This document shows positions 56,601 to 63,113 of a DNA stretch of 63,113 nt, piece after piece (positions within the stretch are counted from its first letter, which is position 1; the number at the start of each line of letters is the position of its first letter). Source of the DNA: Branchiostoma floridae (lineage: Eukaryota > Chordata > Leptocardii > Amphioxiformes > Branchiostomatidae); NCBI RefSeq assembly GCF_000003815.2, contig NW_023365749.1, positions 192,468-255,580 of the forward strand, in the 5' to 3' direction. A model generated the notes under the pieces. That model had not been told where the DNA came from, made no database searches, and saw only the letters and a list, made by a program, of their open reading frames with translations. The translations under genes were made by a program, and so were the position numbers.

Positions 56601-59059
56601 GAAGCAAACTGCAACGAATGCACCTGCAGTGTTTTACAATATATATCATGCGATATCTGGTTTTGACAACAGAACCGCCGAGCACCAGCCAACCAGCTGG
56701 TTCTTCAAACCAAGGACCTTCTGAACCAGATTCGACTTCCTCAGCACTGGCCACGCGTCCGACTGGTATGTGACCATCCCTTTTGAGGACGCATTCATAT
56801 TATTCGAGAAAGAACCTGATATCCGATACCTGTGATAATGTAGTTTTAAGCTTAACTAAAACAGACACTAACTACGACGAATGCTCTTGCAGTTTTTACC
56901 ATAATAATCATGTGATATTTTGGCTTTGACTACAGAACCATCGAGCACCAGCCGACCGCCTGATCTTTCTATTCATGGAGCTGCAGCAGCTGACTTGACT
57001 GCCTTAGTACTGGATACGCCTCCGACTGGTAAGTGACGAGCACTACCTGCGAATTTTTTGTTGCTATGTGGGGACATTAGCAGATCGATCATCCCTTAAA
57101 ATGGAAAACATGTGCCAATGTTGCTTTAAGTCTGTGATGCAAGCAGGAACTCAACACCGTGAATGCTCTCGCGACGGAAAGACTGCCACTGGCAGAAACT
57201 TCATTTGCAAATGGATTCATATCCCTTCATCTGACTTCCTAACTTCGTGAAACTTTCTTAATAGATAGCAATTGCTTCAATAATGACTAAACATCATCCT
57301 ACCAGTCTTAAGGGACTTGTTGATTAACATATCCTCAATTTATATCTTTGAATCTTCATTTGTTGTTTTTGCTTCAGTTCTTTGCTTATTTGTTATTTTG
57401 TTATCTTGTTTTCTTTTCTTGTATTCATCTACCCTTGTACTTGTATTCGTTTGCGGTGGCGGCATGAATATAAGTCACGACTTGAGTGTGCTGTCACCAT
57501 GTCTTGTAAAGATGTGTTGTAATAATAATAAAAAAACTTGCATTTCGACTAAAGCAGGATCTTGAGGCGCACACCCATAACAAAGTTATGCTAACTTGAT
57601 ATGCACCATCACTTTTCCCTTCTTTCATCTTTACCAATTAGTGCAATGTTTTCCTTCGCTTAGATTGTTCATAGAAGCCACCAAAGCATATGTTATGATA
57701 TCATGATAAGGACTAAGTGTCTCAATTTAAGTATAACGATGAGAGGTTCTATTTTCTGTCCCAAATGAACCAGTACTTCCAGTTTAAAGGTCTGTACATA
57801 TTCAACCCACAGGGCTCATGAAACCCCGAGTGTTGCTGATCAATGACGAGTATGGTACGAAAAGAGGCGGAATCTCAACCATCAACTACCAAATGGCGCA
57901 GGATCTGACCCAAGCCGGAGCAGACGTCTCTTGTACAGTTCTTCGTGCGTCCGAAAGAGACATGGCAAGCGCAGCGAACGACCATGTCACGCTGATTAAA
58001 CCCTTCCAACGCGCAGACGATACAAGAGAACCGTCATTAGACTGGCTGGTATTTGATCACCGAATCCGGTATCCAGACCTCCCTGGCGGTGTAGGCTGTA
58101 TCGTTGGTCATGCCGACATCACAGACAAGGCAGCACGGAGCATCAAAGACGACCGGTACCCCCAGGCAGACCTGGTCACCATCAACCACGTCTTACCAGA
58201 AGACACGGAGCGTTACAAGGGAGGCCGAAAGCCAATGAAAGCCTGGGAGAAGGAAATTGACATACTGAAGACGTCCGACGGTGCGGCGGCTGTCTTTTCA
58301 GTGGGTAAACGGACATACAGCCACTATTCAACCATGTACAAAGGAGACAAGAAACCCAGAAATCACTACATGTACCTCCCAAGGCCATCCACCATATTCG
58401 CGGACGCCACAGTGGACCCTGGTGGTGACGGACAGAAGGTCGTCCTGTCCATCGGCAGAGTAAGGGGCGTAGAGACGCTGAAAGGTCATACCCTCGCAGC
58501 AGGGTCATTGGGAGAAGTAGCAGAGAGGATCAACGTGGCATGGCGCGTGTGCGGCAGCAGCGATGATGTCGATGACTATGAGACGAGCAGGAGAATCCTG
58601 GAAGAAAGCCTGAAGAGCAGTAAGCTGGCGCCCACCTTACTGCCTTACAGGACGCAAGAGGAGATCATGGACGACATGAAGATGGCCCACCTGGTCCTGA
58701 TGCCGTCCCGCTCCGAGCCGTTCGGACTGGTCGGGCTGGAGGCCATCGCAGCCGGAATCCCCGTCCTCATCTCTGACCAGTCGGGACTGGCAGACCTGAT
58801 CAAGGACCTGATCGACAAGAAGAAGTGCCACGCAGACCGCAGGCACAGGATCGTGGAGACCAGCGTGAACGAGTCCGACCATGACGCAGACGTGAAGAGG
58901 TGGGCCGACAAAATCCTGGACACCCTGGAAAACATTCAGTCAGAATTTCAGCACGCAGCCGAGTTCAAGCGGGAGCTGATGGAGTCCAGGTACTGGGAGG
59001 ATTCCCGCAGAACCTTCCTACAGGCCTGCCGCATCACGGGTGGATCTGCACAGCAGTAA
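38913..59059 (+). CDS. Copy B: ankyrin-Death-CARD-Roc-COR-Death-ZU5-FIIND/UPA-glycosyltransferase gene (multi-exon span)
   Basis: Whole-locus entry, paralogous to copy A; domain blocks are listed separately. Candidate first exon 38913-38981, ankyrin exons 40217-43894, then 19 phase-compatible exons from 45252 to TAA at 59057-59059 (about 1,914 codons). Relative to A: five fewer intact ankyrin repeats, one degenerate ankyrin exon, a single uninterrupted ZU5-1 segment, and ~27 extra residues at the start of the Roc exon. All Roc, FIIND-like and GT motifs are intact, so B looks like the less damaged copy. The ankyrin-to-Death join is unresolved here too. Confidence 0.72.
39762..39890. mobile_element. 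Near-perfect ~98-bp palindrome, foldback MITE
   Basis: tgccaaaaaacagttactca...gattttggaaacg (39762-39806), a gtcaga spacer, then its reverse complement to 39859 with one mismatch near the middle. It is followed by tatcttattacctggatgtc. This is the complete version of the foldback family seen as fragments at 9962, 18245, 42954 and 52380. Confidence 0.85.
40217..43894 (+). CDS. Copy B ankyrin array, 7 intact one-repeat exons
   Basis: Exons: 40217-40306 (cap), 40835-40930 (lacks the leading Gly codon, 96 nt), 41106-41204, 41380-41484 (two extra codons before gtaagt, or a 33-codon version with a weak gtacta donor), 41660-41758, 42483-42581 and 43799-43894. The consensus [20 protein letters not shown] is as in copy A, with variation again at positions 2, 7, 9-13 and 31-33. 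Upstream of the cap, the ATG of copy A is ACG, and the pyrimidine-rich ttttctcccgacgcccgctg then ccacag looks like an acceptor. The period between repeats is 271-280 bp. Confidence 0.92.
41867..41890. repeat. (CA)n microsatellite, copy B ankyrin intron
   Basis: A short CA run at the intron position corresponding to the tracts at 5814 and 6283. Confidence 0.85.
42127..42411 (+). pseudogene. Copy B degenerate ankyrin exon
   Basis: The 3' half is a normal repeat end (HVLLTVGADPNAQGED then gtaagt at 42412), but the first half (GxTPLH...GHTETA) is replaced by about 225 bp of unrelated sequence starting right after gacgtttgttac. The acceptor is destroyed (acacac instead of acaggg). The frame is open from 42127 through the insert. 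An alternative acceptor gtgccacag at about 42296 would allow a phase-0 exon of roughly 38 codons, so inclusion in the mRNA is possible but doubtful. Confidence 0.6.
42954..43110. mobile_element. Foldback MITE fragment, copy B intron
   Basis: attagacatcgagataagcc, cagttactcatccaagcaac and tccagttgcttgagtaactg in inverted arrangement; counterpart of the fragment at 9962. Confidence 0.6.
44085..44445. mobile_element. Dispersed element with GGGCCAG/CTGGCCC ends, copy B intron
   Basis: Counterpart of 10745-11105 and related to the ends of the 7-kb inverted repeat. Present before the duplication. Confidence 0.65.
44680..44957 (+). CDS. Copy B post-ankyrin exon(s)
   Basis: Exon 44680-44754 ([16 protein letters not shown]...QQYK) and the frame opened by the tttctgcag acceptor at 44879 ([11 protein letters not shown]...VTLL) ending at TAA 44955-44957. 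Same sequence, same stop and same unexplained downstream gtaagt (after [11 protein letters not shown]) as copy A, so the arrangement predates the duplication. Confidence 0.55.
45252..45524 (+). CDS. Copy B Death domain 1
   Basis: 273 nt, phase 1 to 1. Nearly identical to copy A ([39 protein letters not shown]) with a 6-nt insertion near the end (HVYVIHERL). The upstream ATGG donor seen in copy A is ggaagg here, so a local start is not supported in B. Confidence 0.9.
45852..46881 (+). CDS. Copy B CARD-like death-fold domain, two exons
   Basis: Exons 45852-45967 and 46747-46881. [43 protein letters not shown] and [18 protein letters not shown]. Two codons shorter than copy A in the second exon. 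The shorter form matches ordinary helix spacing equally well. Confidence 0.8.
47123..47213 (+). CDS. Copy B short basic linker exon
   Basis: 91 nt, phase 0 to 1; KTSHKEPKVVPLKRRPHH then RATVEADESTAK. Same boundaries as 13875-13965. Confidence 0.8.
47514..49400 (+). CDS. Copy B Roc GTPase plus COR domain, single exon
   Basis: 1,887 nt, phase 1 to 1, 629 codons. P-loop [27 protein letters not shown] (copy A has GTKRDE) and SSKRNEG are all present, followed by an intact COR. The exon start differs from copy A: a Cys-rich stretch (ESCCTACLRSWCVTPNGGY then TGYIDTDTETSTV) replaces the short EKSTANITT, about 27 residues longer. Whether that is an indel in B or a loss in A is not clear. Donor gtatgt. 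Confidence 0.95.
49708..49970 (+). CDS. Copy B Death domain 2
   Basis: 263 nt, phase 1 to 0. SSKVGQSWRRLATDLGLTRM, EIDQIEENRGLTSNTQRAF and [19 protein letters not shown]. Closer to the Death-domain consensus than copy A (DLGL and IDQIEE instead of DLNL and INQIEN). Confidence 0.93.
50391..52315 (+). CDS. Copy B ZU5 domain 1, three exons
   Basis: Exons 50391-50464, 51591-51808 and 52157-52315. [57 protein letters not shown]. The middle exon has a single WSAEPW segment, the ancestral-looking form. As in A, the FIIND His and Phe-Ser positions are Cys (VACWND) and Arg-Val (DARVGPVG). An 890-bp MITE lies in its first intron. Confidence 0.9.
50553..50610. repeat. (TA)n microsatellite, copy B intron
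   Basis: An uninterrupted TA run longer than its counterpart at 17169-17206. Confidence 0.9.
50670..51559. mobile_element. 890-bp mariner-type MITE with empty site in copy A
   Basis: Ends cgaggggtgatcaata and gttctcggcctaac in inverted orientation, over about 210 bp at each side, with a second inner inverted pair (around 50900-51000 and 51110-51240). TA occurs on both sides (50668-50669 and 51560-51561); copy A has a single TA in gaagtattttacattctc at the same intron position. No transposase. The TIR start (CGAGGGG.GATCAA) resembles mariner ends. Confidence 0.92.
52380..52500. mobile_element. Foldback MITE remnant, copy B intron
   Basis: caagcaactggatagaattt and gaaacggtcag on the left, gttgcttgactaactgttgt on the right. 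Same family as 39762-39890. Confidence 0.5.
52652..54156 (+). CDS. Copy B inter-ZU5 linker, two exons
   Basis: Exons 52652-52755 and 54083-54156: [20 protein letters not shown] and DHISSMDEMDVQPDVATDQE. Phases match copy A. The intron between them contains the ~1.1-kb repeat at 52930-54030. Confidence 0.85.
52930..54030. mobile_element. Repeat insertion with CCTCCATGAAAT inverted ends
   Basis: acctccatgaaatgtcatgg at the left and tatttcatggaggtatgagg at the right bound ~1.1 kb absent from the copy A intron. The right edge carries the tatgaggtccccgaactct motif also seen at 2331, 4617 and 37751. The short frames inside (52998-53183 and 53211-53486) show no known domain. Confidence 0.65.
54481..55449 (+). 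CDS. Copy B ZU5 domain 2, FIIND-like, and start of UPA
   Basis: Exons 54481-54719 and 55199-55449. [36 protein letters not shown] (His at 55228-55230), WVFSAVKR (Phe-Ser at 55315-55320), GLFAMFKSSW. Both residues expected for FIIND-type self-cleavage are conserved, while the residue before Phe changes from Gly (A) to Val (B). The predicted cut would leave a C-terminal UPA-linker-glycosyltransferase fragment. Confidence 0.88.
54893..55100. mobile_element. CG-rich MITE with TA target duplication
   Basis: CTGTAAATGCA...TTCGCGG... ends are inverted at the right (CCGCGAA...TGCATTTACAG), with TA on each side (54891-54892 and 55101-55102). It is rich in cgcgg motifs, unlike the surrounding intron. 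Copy A has no such insert between its ZU5-2 exons. Confidence 0.88.
55570..56123 (+). CDS. Copy B UPA domain, two exons
   Basis: Exons 55570-55716 and 55952-56123: [62 protein letters not shown]. Same lengths and phases as copy A. Confidence 0.8.
56326..57028 (+). CDS. Copy B Pro/Ser/Thr linker, three repeated exons
   Basis: Exons 56326-56436, 56673-56765 and 56936-57028, all phase 1 to 1, [13 protein letters not shown] type. Same number as copy A, so the triplication preceded the segmental duplication. Confidence 0.88.
57253..57537 (+). mobile_element. Retroelement 3' end with (TAA)n/poly(A) tail
   Basis: About 285 bp present only in the copy B intron, ending gtaataataataaaaaaa. AAACTT-like sequence is found on both sides. 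Contains no ORF of note. Probably the 3' UTR of a non-LTR element. Confidence 0.5.
57813..59059 (+). CDS. Copy B C-terminal GT4-like glycosyltransferase domain
   Basis: 1,247 nt after the acceptor cccacag; about 414 residues. [34 protein letters not shown] and [15 protein letters not shown] (E codons at 58715 and 58739) are as in copy A. An ATG at 57818 lies three codons into the exon but the acceptor and shared phase show that it is internal. No stop or frameshift. Confidence 0.92.
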
Positions 59060-59285
59060 GGGCAGATTTCAAGAACGCCACTGAGGTCAAGCGGGAGCTT
59101 TCCTACAGACCTGCAGCCGCGTCACAGATCTGCACAGTGGTAGGGGCAGAGGGACGGGCCGAGAAATATGCGAGTTCATCTGTCCTGGTAGAATCCATTC
59201 TCAAACAGGTGAATCTGTATTTCCCAACACACGATGAAAATGGGACTTGCAAAGGGCCGTAAAGCCCTTCTTTCATACTCTCCAA

Positions 59286-59723
59286 GCAGAGGTTAGGCTC
59301 CGGCTGTTTTTTGACGTTTTTGGTCGTTTTTATCGGGCTTTCTATTCTGTCATGTTTCTTGACGTCCGCCTGCCGCGAGACATAAAAAATAGTACAAAAT
59401 AGAAAGCCTGATAAAACGACTAAAAAGAAAACTAAAACAACAGTGCATTTGTGCATTTTGTACATAAGTTATATTTTGTTTCCGATAAATCACTGTACAT
59501 ACCATTTTTATTCTTATCATTTACTTGTATGTGTATTTGTATATAAGTTATTGTTTGTCTCCGATTATCCCTATATATACCATTTTGACTCTTATTATTT
59601 ACTTGCATGTGTATTTTGTTTCGGGGAGACAACTTGCAGAGGTGGTATCACCTGTTTTGTCTCCCCACCATTTTTATATGGGAAGTGCAATAAACAAATA
59701 AACAGCTTTAGTCTAACCTCTGC
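59286..59723. mobile_element. MITE family GCAGAGGTTAGGCTCC, copy 2, with nested insertion
   Basis: TIRs gcagaggttaggctccggct and ctaacctctgc. Counterpart of 23766-23961, but enlarged by a ~262-bp insertion (59444-59705) in its right arm. Confidence 0.85.
59444..59705 (+). mobile_element. LINE 3' terminus with stem-loop and AATAAAC tail, nested in a MITE
   Basis: Two ~85-bp tandem units (ataagttat...ccgat...taccatttt...cttattatttacttg) are followed by a hairpin ggggagacaa...aggtg/cacct...ttgtctcccc and a tail aataaacaaataaac. AACAG flanks both sides. Absent from the copy A MITE. A 3' hairpin plus short tandem tail fits CR1/L2-type non-LTR elements. Confidence 0.6.
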
Positions 59724-60829
59724 TTATAGAGTACTGACTGGAGAGTACTTCTTTCACTCCTCTTGTACGTCAAGGCCTCACTACCATCCAATATGGGGGA
59801 GGGGGGAACATAAACTTTGTGCAACTTATGATCCACTGCTCCCTGAGTCACGTGTCCTATCTTCATGAGAAGACGCCACAGAAGCAGTGGGTTGTCTGTG
59901 CCTTGACACAGGCTGGTGCTGTTCAGTCAAAAGTCCCACTTTCAATGTCAGTGGAAAGTACAAAGCCAAAGGCTAAACCTGTTTTAGAATGAATCCAAAA
60001 ACAGTCTTGTAAGACTCCCGAAGAAGAATCGGAATGCTTTGCAGTTCTATGTACCAAGAAGTCATATTTGGTTGTTAAGAGTGTGTAGAAGTTAGTAATA
60101 CCATGCTTGGCGGTATGCTGTTTTATTTACCGTGGTTAAGTAATGTGTTGGTGATGGGTTTTATTTTACACAAGACAAATGTATTTCATATTCGTATTTC
60201 AATCGTTTGGCATATAAGCTGTGAGTCATCAATCTTTTGCAAAATTATGATGCGATTTTTTTCCTTAGAAAGACCCTGGGACATGGAAAAAATCAATTAA
60301 TTCAAAATTGAATATCCCAACAATCATTGAACTTATGACAAAATTCCAATTGAGTTGTGAAACTTAAAAAAATTGTTAATAGCTTAGATTTAAATCTTTA
60401 GATTCACCTAAGCCCAAGTCTTTAATTTTGTGAGTTATGAGATTTGTAATAATATGCAGGCTAGATTCATTACTAGTTAAGTATTAGTTGAGAAGATAAG
60501 TTAAGCTAAACGGCACATACTAGTATAACATGGAGATAATCTGTCGGACCCTGTAGTTTCTATTCATTATTGCAACATTTATTATTTGTCTAGACTTCTT
60601 GTAGTAAACGAAAGTATTAAAAGATCACCATACATGTACTTGTTCACCATAGAAAGGTGAAAGCTGAGAGCAAATGGAATTTTCTTAGTAGTATACCCAC
60701 GATTATGTAAATATATTTTCTGAATAGTTTATCCAATATATTTTGAATTGATTGTCTGAGAGAGTGTAGATCTTGAGGAGAGTAGATTTGTTTTTGCTTT
60801 GTGTTTTTTTTCTTTTTTGCAACATAACT

Positions 60830-60835
60830 AATAAA
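60830..60835 (+). promoter_or_regulatory. Candidate polyadenylation signal, copy B
   Basis: AATAAA in acataactaataaactgat, about 1.77 kb after the stop, positionally equivalent to 25282. Confidence 0.45.
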
Positions 60836-60840
60836 CTGAT

Positions 60841-61552
60841 CATCAAAGTTCCCCACACACGGTTTCTAGAGATGTGTGTTCAGTGGCATAGACTGTTTAT
60901 GACATGTGGTCTTACCTACTTTAGCCTGGATACCATACCCCAACCTCAAATATCTTTCGTGTTGGGGTCTGGCAGGATGGCTGTAGAAAGGTTCTCGAAG
61001 GCCCTTGATCAGAGGGAGGAGAACCTAGGATTGATGACCACTCAAACCACAGGTAGCCAGCTACAACACCACAGTTGGTCAGCAGGCTATCACAGTAGCG
61101 AATCAGGTACTTAGTGGTCACTGTTATGGATTAAAAAAATACAGTTGGGGGTCTTTAACCAATCATGGCAGGGGTATAATCACCTCCTGCTGATCCTGTG
61201 CTGTTCTATTGGTGGAGTTTTTTGCCCACTATAAGGGGCAAAATTGAGAACGGGCTGGGGTTTGGTAACCAGGCTATACCTATTTGCAAGTCTTAAAGAA
61301 ATCCCTAACTTTCCCTATATACCATTCCTACACATTTCATATAAAGCAAATTACTGTACTTGAGATTGCCAAATCAAAACCGATTTGGAAGCATGACGTT
61401 ATGGAAACCATTTTGTACCACCAAACGCTTATTCAGAGTCACTTGGGTCTTTGCAGCACATAGTCGTAGAAGTGGAATCATCGATAATATTCAGTTAAGG
61501 TTTCAGTTACCTAAAAACGGCGCACCAAGTTAACGTTTGGAGATCACTGGCG
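60841..61552. other. Spacer between copy B 3' region and signal-peptide exon
   Basis: No domain-bearing ORF. agcctggataccataccccaa at about 60924 and its partial inverse ggttaccagg... at about 61262 bound a ~350-bp stretch not seen in unit A (possible insertion). A promoter for the exon at 61553 would lie here but no motif is convincing. Confidence 0.4.
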
Positions 61553-61628
61553 ATGAACGGTCGAAACAAGGCTGCTTCCTTTCTACTCACCTTGGCCGTC
61601 CTGGCAGCGAGTTTGGAAACCGGACAAA
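61553..61628 (+). CDS. Signal-peptide first exon of a downstream gene, copy B
   Basis: ATG opens MNGRNKAASFLLTLAVLAAS then LETGQ, running into caaa|gttagt, a usable donor (phase 1). Basic start, a 10-12 residue hydrophobic core and AAS near the end fit a cleavable secretory signal. The next exon is not visible before the end of the window, so the mature protein is unknown. Without splicing, a TAG follows at 61631. Confidence 0.6.
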
Positions 61629-61753
61629 GTTAGTTGATAGTTGATATTTCTGATGAAGCTGGCAATTCGTTCAGCACCCGATTTTAGCAGCCCAGTTGGC
61701 GGCCTATTTCCTTTAGTCTCATACTCATGTCACTGGCTAACATACTACCCAAA

Positions 61754-61922
61754 CAGAGGTTAGGCTCAGACTGTTTTTTGACGTTTTTTGGTCGTCTTTA
61801 TCGGGCTTTCTATTTTGTGTTATATCTTGTATTGGATATGACAATACCAGATACAATAAAAAAAAATAGCCCGATAAAAAAAACGACTTAAACGACCAAA
61901 AACAGCCGGAGCCTAACCTCTG
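61754..61922. mobile_element. MITE family GCAGAGGTTAGGCTCC, copy 3
   Basis: CAGAGGTTAGGCTC...gtctttatcgggctttctat on the left, atagcccgataaa...gagcctaacctctg on the right; 169 bp. The flanks ctaccca/gggtag extend the inverted symmetry. Confidence 0.9.
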
Positions 61923-62069
61923 GGTAGCGGGAGCATGGTAAAGTCCCATTTATGCAAATGAACCTACCTACATATGGACACATGTTAACACATGTTAATG
62001 TGACATGCATTACCATAGGTAATAGTATACATTAACCACACAGACACTCTTATGTACTCTCAGTCATCC

Positions 62070-63113
62070 TACCTGTGTATGATAGATCCTCATGCATCCC
62101 TGTGCATTCCCATTCATCCTACGCATCCTCATGCATCCCTGTGCATTCCCATTCATCCTACGCATTCCCGTGCATTCCCATTCATCCTAAGCATCCTCAT
62201 GCATCCCTGTGCATCCCCATTCATCCTACGCATCCTCATGCATCCCCGTGCATCCTTATTCATCCTACGCACCCTCATGCATCCTCATGCATCCCTGTGC
62301 ATTCCCATTCATCCTACGCATCCTCATGCATCCCCGTGCATCCCCATTCATCCAATGCATCCTCGTGCATCCCCATTCATCCTATGCATCCTCATGCATC
62401 CCTGTGCATCCTCATGCATCCCTGTGCATTCCCATTCATCCTACGCACCCTCATGCATCCCCGTGCATTCCCATTCATCCTAAGCATCCTCATGCATCCC
62501 TGTGCATCCCCATTCATCCTACGCATCCTTATGCATCCCCGTGCATCCTTATTCATCCTACGCACCCTCATGCATCCTCATGCATCCCTGTGCATTCCCA
62601 TTCGAATCATCCTACGCATCCTCATGCATCCCCGTGCATCCCCATTCATCCATTGCATCCTCGTGCATCCCCATTCATCCTATGCATCCTCATGCATCCC
62701 TGTGCATCCTCATGCATCCTCATGCATCCCCATTCATCCTACGCACCCTCATGCATCCCTGTGCATCCCCATTCATCCTACGCATCCTCATGCATCCCAA
62801 TTCATCCTGCGCATCTTCGTGCATCCCCGTGAAACCCCATTCATCCTACGAATCCTTATGCATTCCCGTGCATCCCCGTTCATCGTACGCATCCTCATGC
62901 ATCCCCATTCATCCTACGCATCCTCATGCATCCCCGTGCATTCCCATTCATCCTACGCATCCTCATGCATCCCTGTGCATCCTTATTCATCCGACGCATT
63001 CCCGTGCATCCCCATTCATCCTACTCATCCCCGTGCATCCCCATTCATCCTACGCATCCTAATGCATCTCCGTGCATCCCCGTTCATCCTACGCACCCTC
63101 ATGCATCCTCATG
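62070..63113. repeat. Minisatellite with higher-order structure, runs off the window
   Basis: Built of ~10-bp words such as gcatcctcat, gcatccctgt, gcattcccat and tcatcctac, combining into ~39-bp units. A ~293-bp block repeats (cctaagcatcc at 62186 and again at 62479, with the same variant order following). Long open frames on the plus strand (HSSYASSCIP-type) are by-products of the 10-mer period and are not genes. Confidence 0.97.

Larger units (their letters stand above)
59060..60840 (+). other. Copy B 3' region / likely 3' UTR
   Basis: Aligns with 23544-25290 outside insertions. Contains a MITE with a nested LINE 3' end, and an AATAAA at 60830-60835 in the same context as copy A. No coding frame is credible. 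Confidence 0.5.
36590..61712 (+). repeat. Segmental duplication unit B
   Basis: Direct-orientation copy of 1741-25850. It differs from A by fewer ankyrin exons and by several insertions (37 kb LINE fragment, 50.7-51.6 kb MITE, 52.9-54.0 kb repeat, 54.9 kb MITE, 57.3 kb and 59.4 kb retroelement 3' ends), many with clean empty sites in A. Confidence 0.9.

Noticed and set aside
57818-57820. ATG at the start of the copy B glycosyltransferase exon as a gene start
   Set aside because: Copy A has no ATG here (it reads ggcccacgaaacccc), and the exon is entered by a conserved acceptor in phase 1 from the linker exons.
62052-63062. Three long plus-strand ORFs (143, 207 and 186 codons) rich in His-Ser-Pro-Cys
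   Set aside because: They are by-products of the ~10-bp minisatellite words lacking stop codons; they overlap in different frames and have no start context or domain.

Overview
This is eukaryotic genomic DNA, most likely from a lancelet (Branchiostoma). The evidence is small phase-compatible exons with GT-AG introns, many MITEs, SINEs and LINE fragments, one 100-N assembly gap, and death-fold/ZU5/Roc domain fusions of the kind known to be expanded in amphioxus. Species cannot be fixed from sequence alone.

The window is dominated by a tandem segmental duplication of about 35 kb. Unit A runs about 1741-25850 and unit B about 36590-61712, both on the plus strand. Each unit carries one copy of the same very large multidomain gene. 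In order the gene encodes: an array of one-exon ankyrin repeats (12 in A; 7 intact plus 1 degenerate in B); a Death domain; a CARD-like death-fold domain; a Roc GTPase plus COR domain in one long exon; a second Death domain; two ZU5 domains, the second strongly FIIND-like with a conserved His and a Phe-Ser pair where FIIND proteins cut themselves; a UPA domain; a Pro/Ser/Thr linker made of three repeated exons; and a C-terminal GT-B (GT4-like) glycosyltransferase with an E-x7-E motif. The 19 exons from the first Death domain to the stop are phase-compatible in both copies (about 1,962 aa in A and 1,914 aa in B). The link between the ankyrin block and the first Death domain does not resolve in phase, so each locus may be one gene or two.

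The logic suggested is a ligand-sensing ankyrin array coupled to a Roc-COR switch and death-fold adaptors, with a ZU5-UPA autoproteolytic module that could release a UPA-glycosyltransferase fragment. This would parallel NLRP1/CARD8, where the released fragment is UPA-CARD. Function is inferred, not shown.

Between the units (25.8-36.6 kb) lies a transposon cluster: a roughly 7-kb inverted-repeat structure with arms over 1.2 kb, several TA-flanked MITEs, a second MITE with long inverted repeats, a proline-tRNA-like relic and one orphan exon-like ORF. Comparing A with B gives paralogous empty sites for several insertions: a mariner-type MITE, a non-LTR retrotransposon fragment, a CG-rich MITE and a LINE 3' end. 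Just downstream of each gene copy is a short signal-peptide exon of a further gene; its splice donor is intact in B and lost in A. The window ends in a roughly 1-kb minisatellite with a 293-bp higher-order period.
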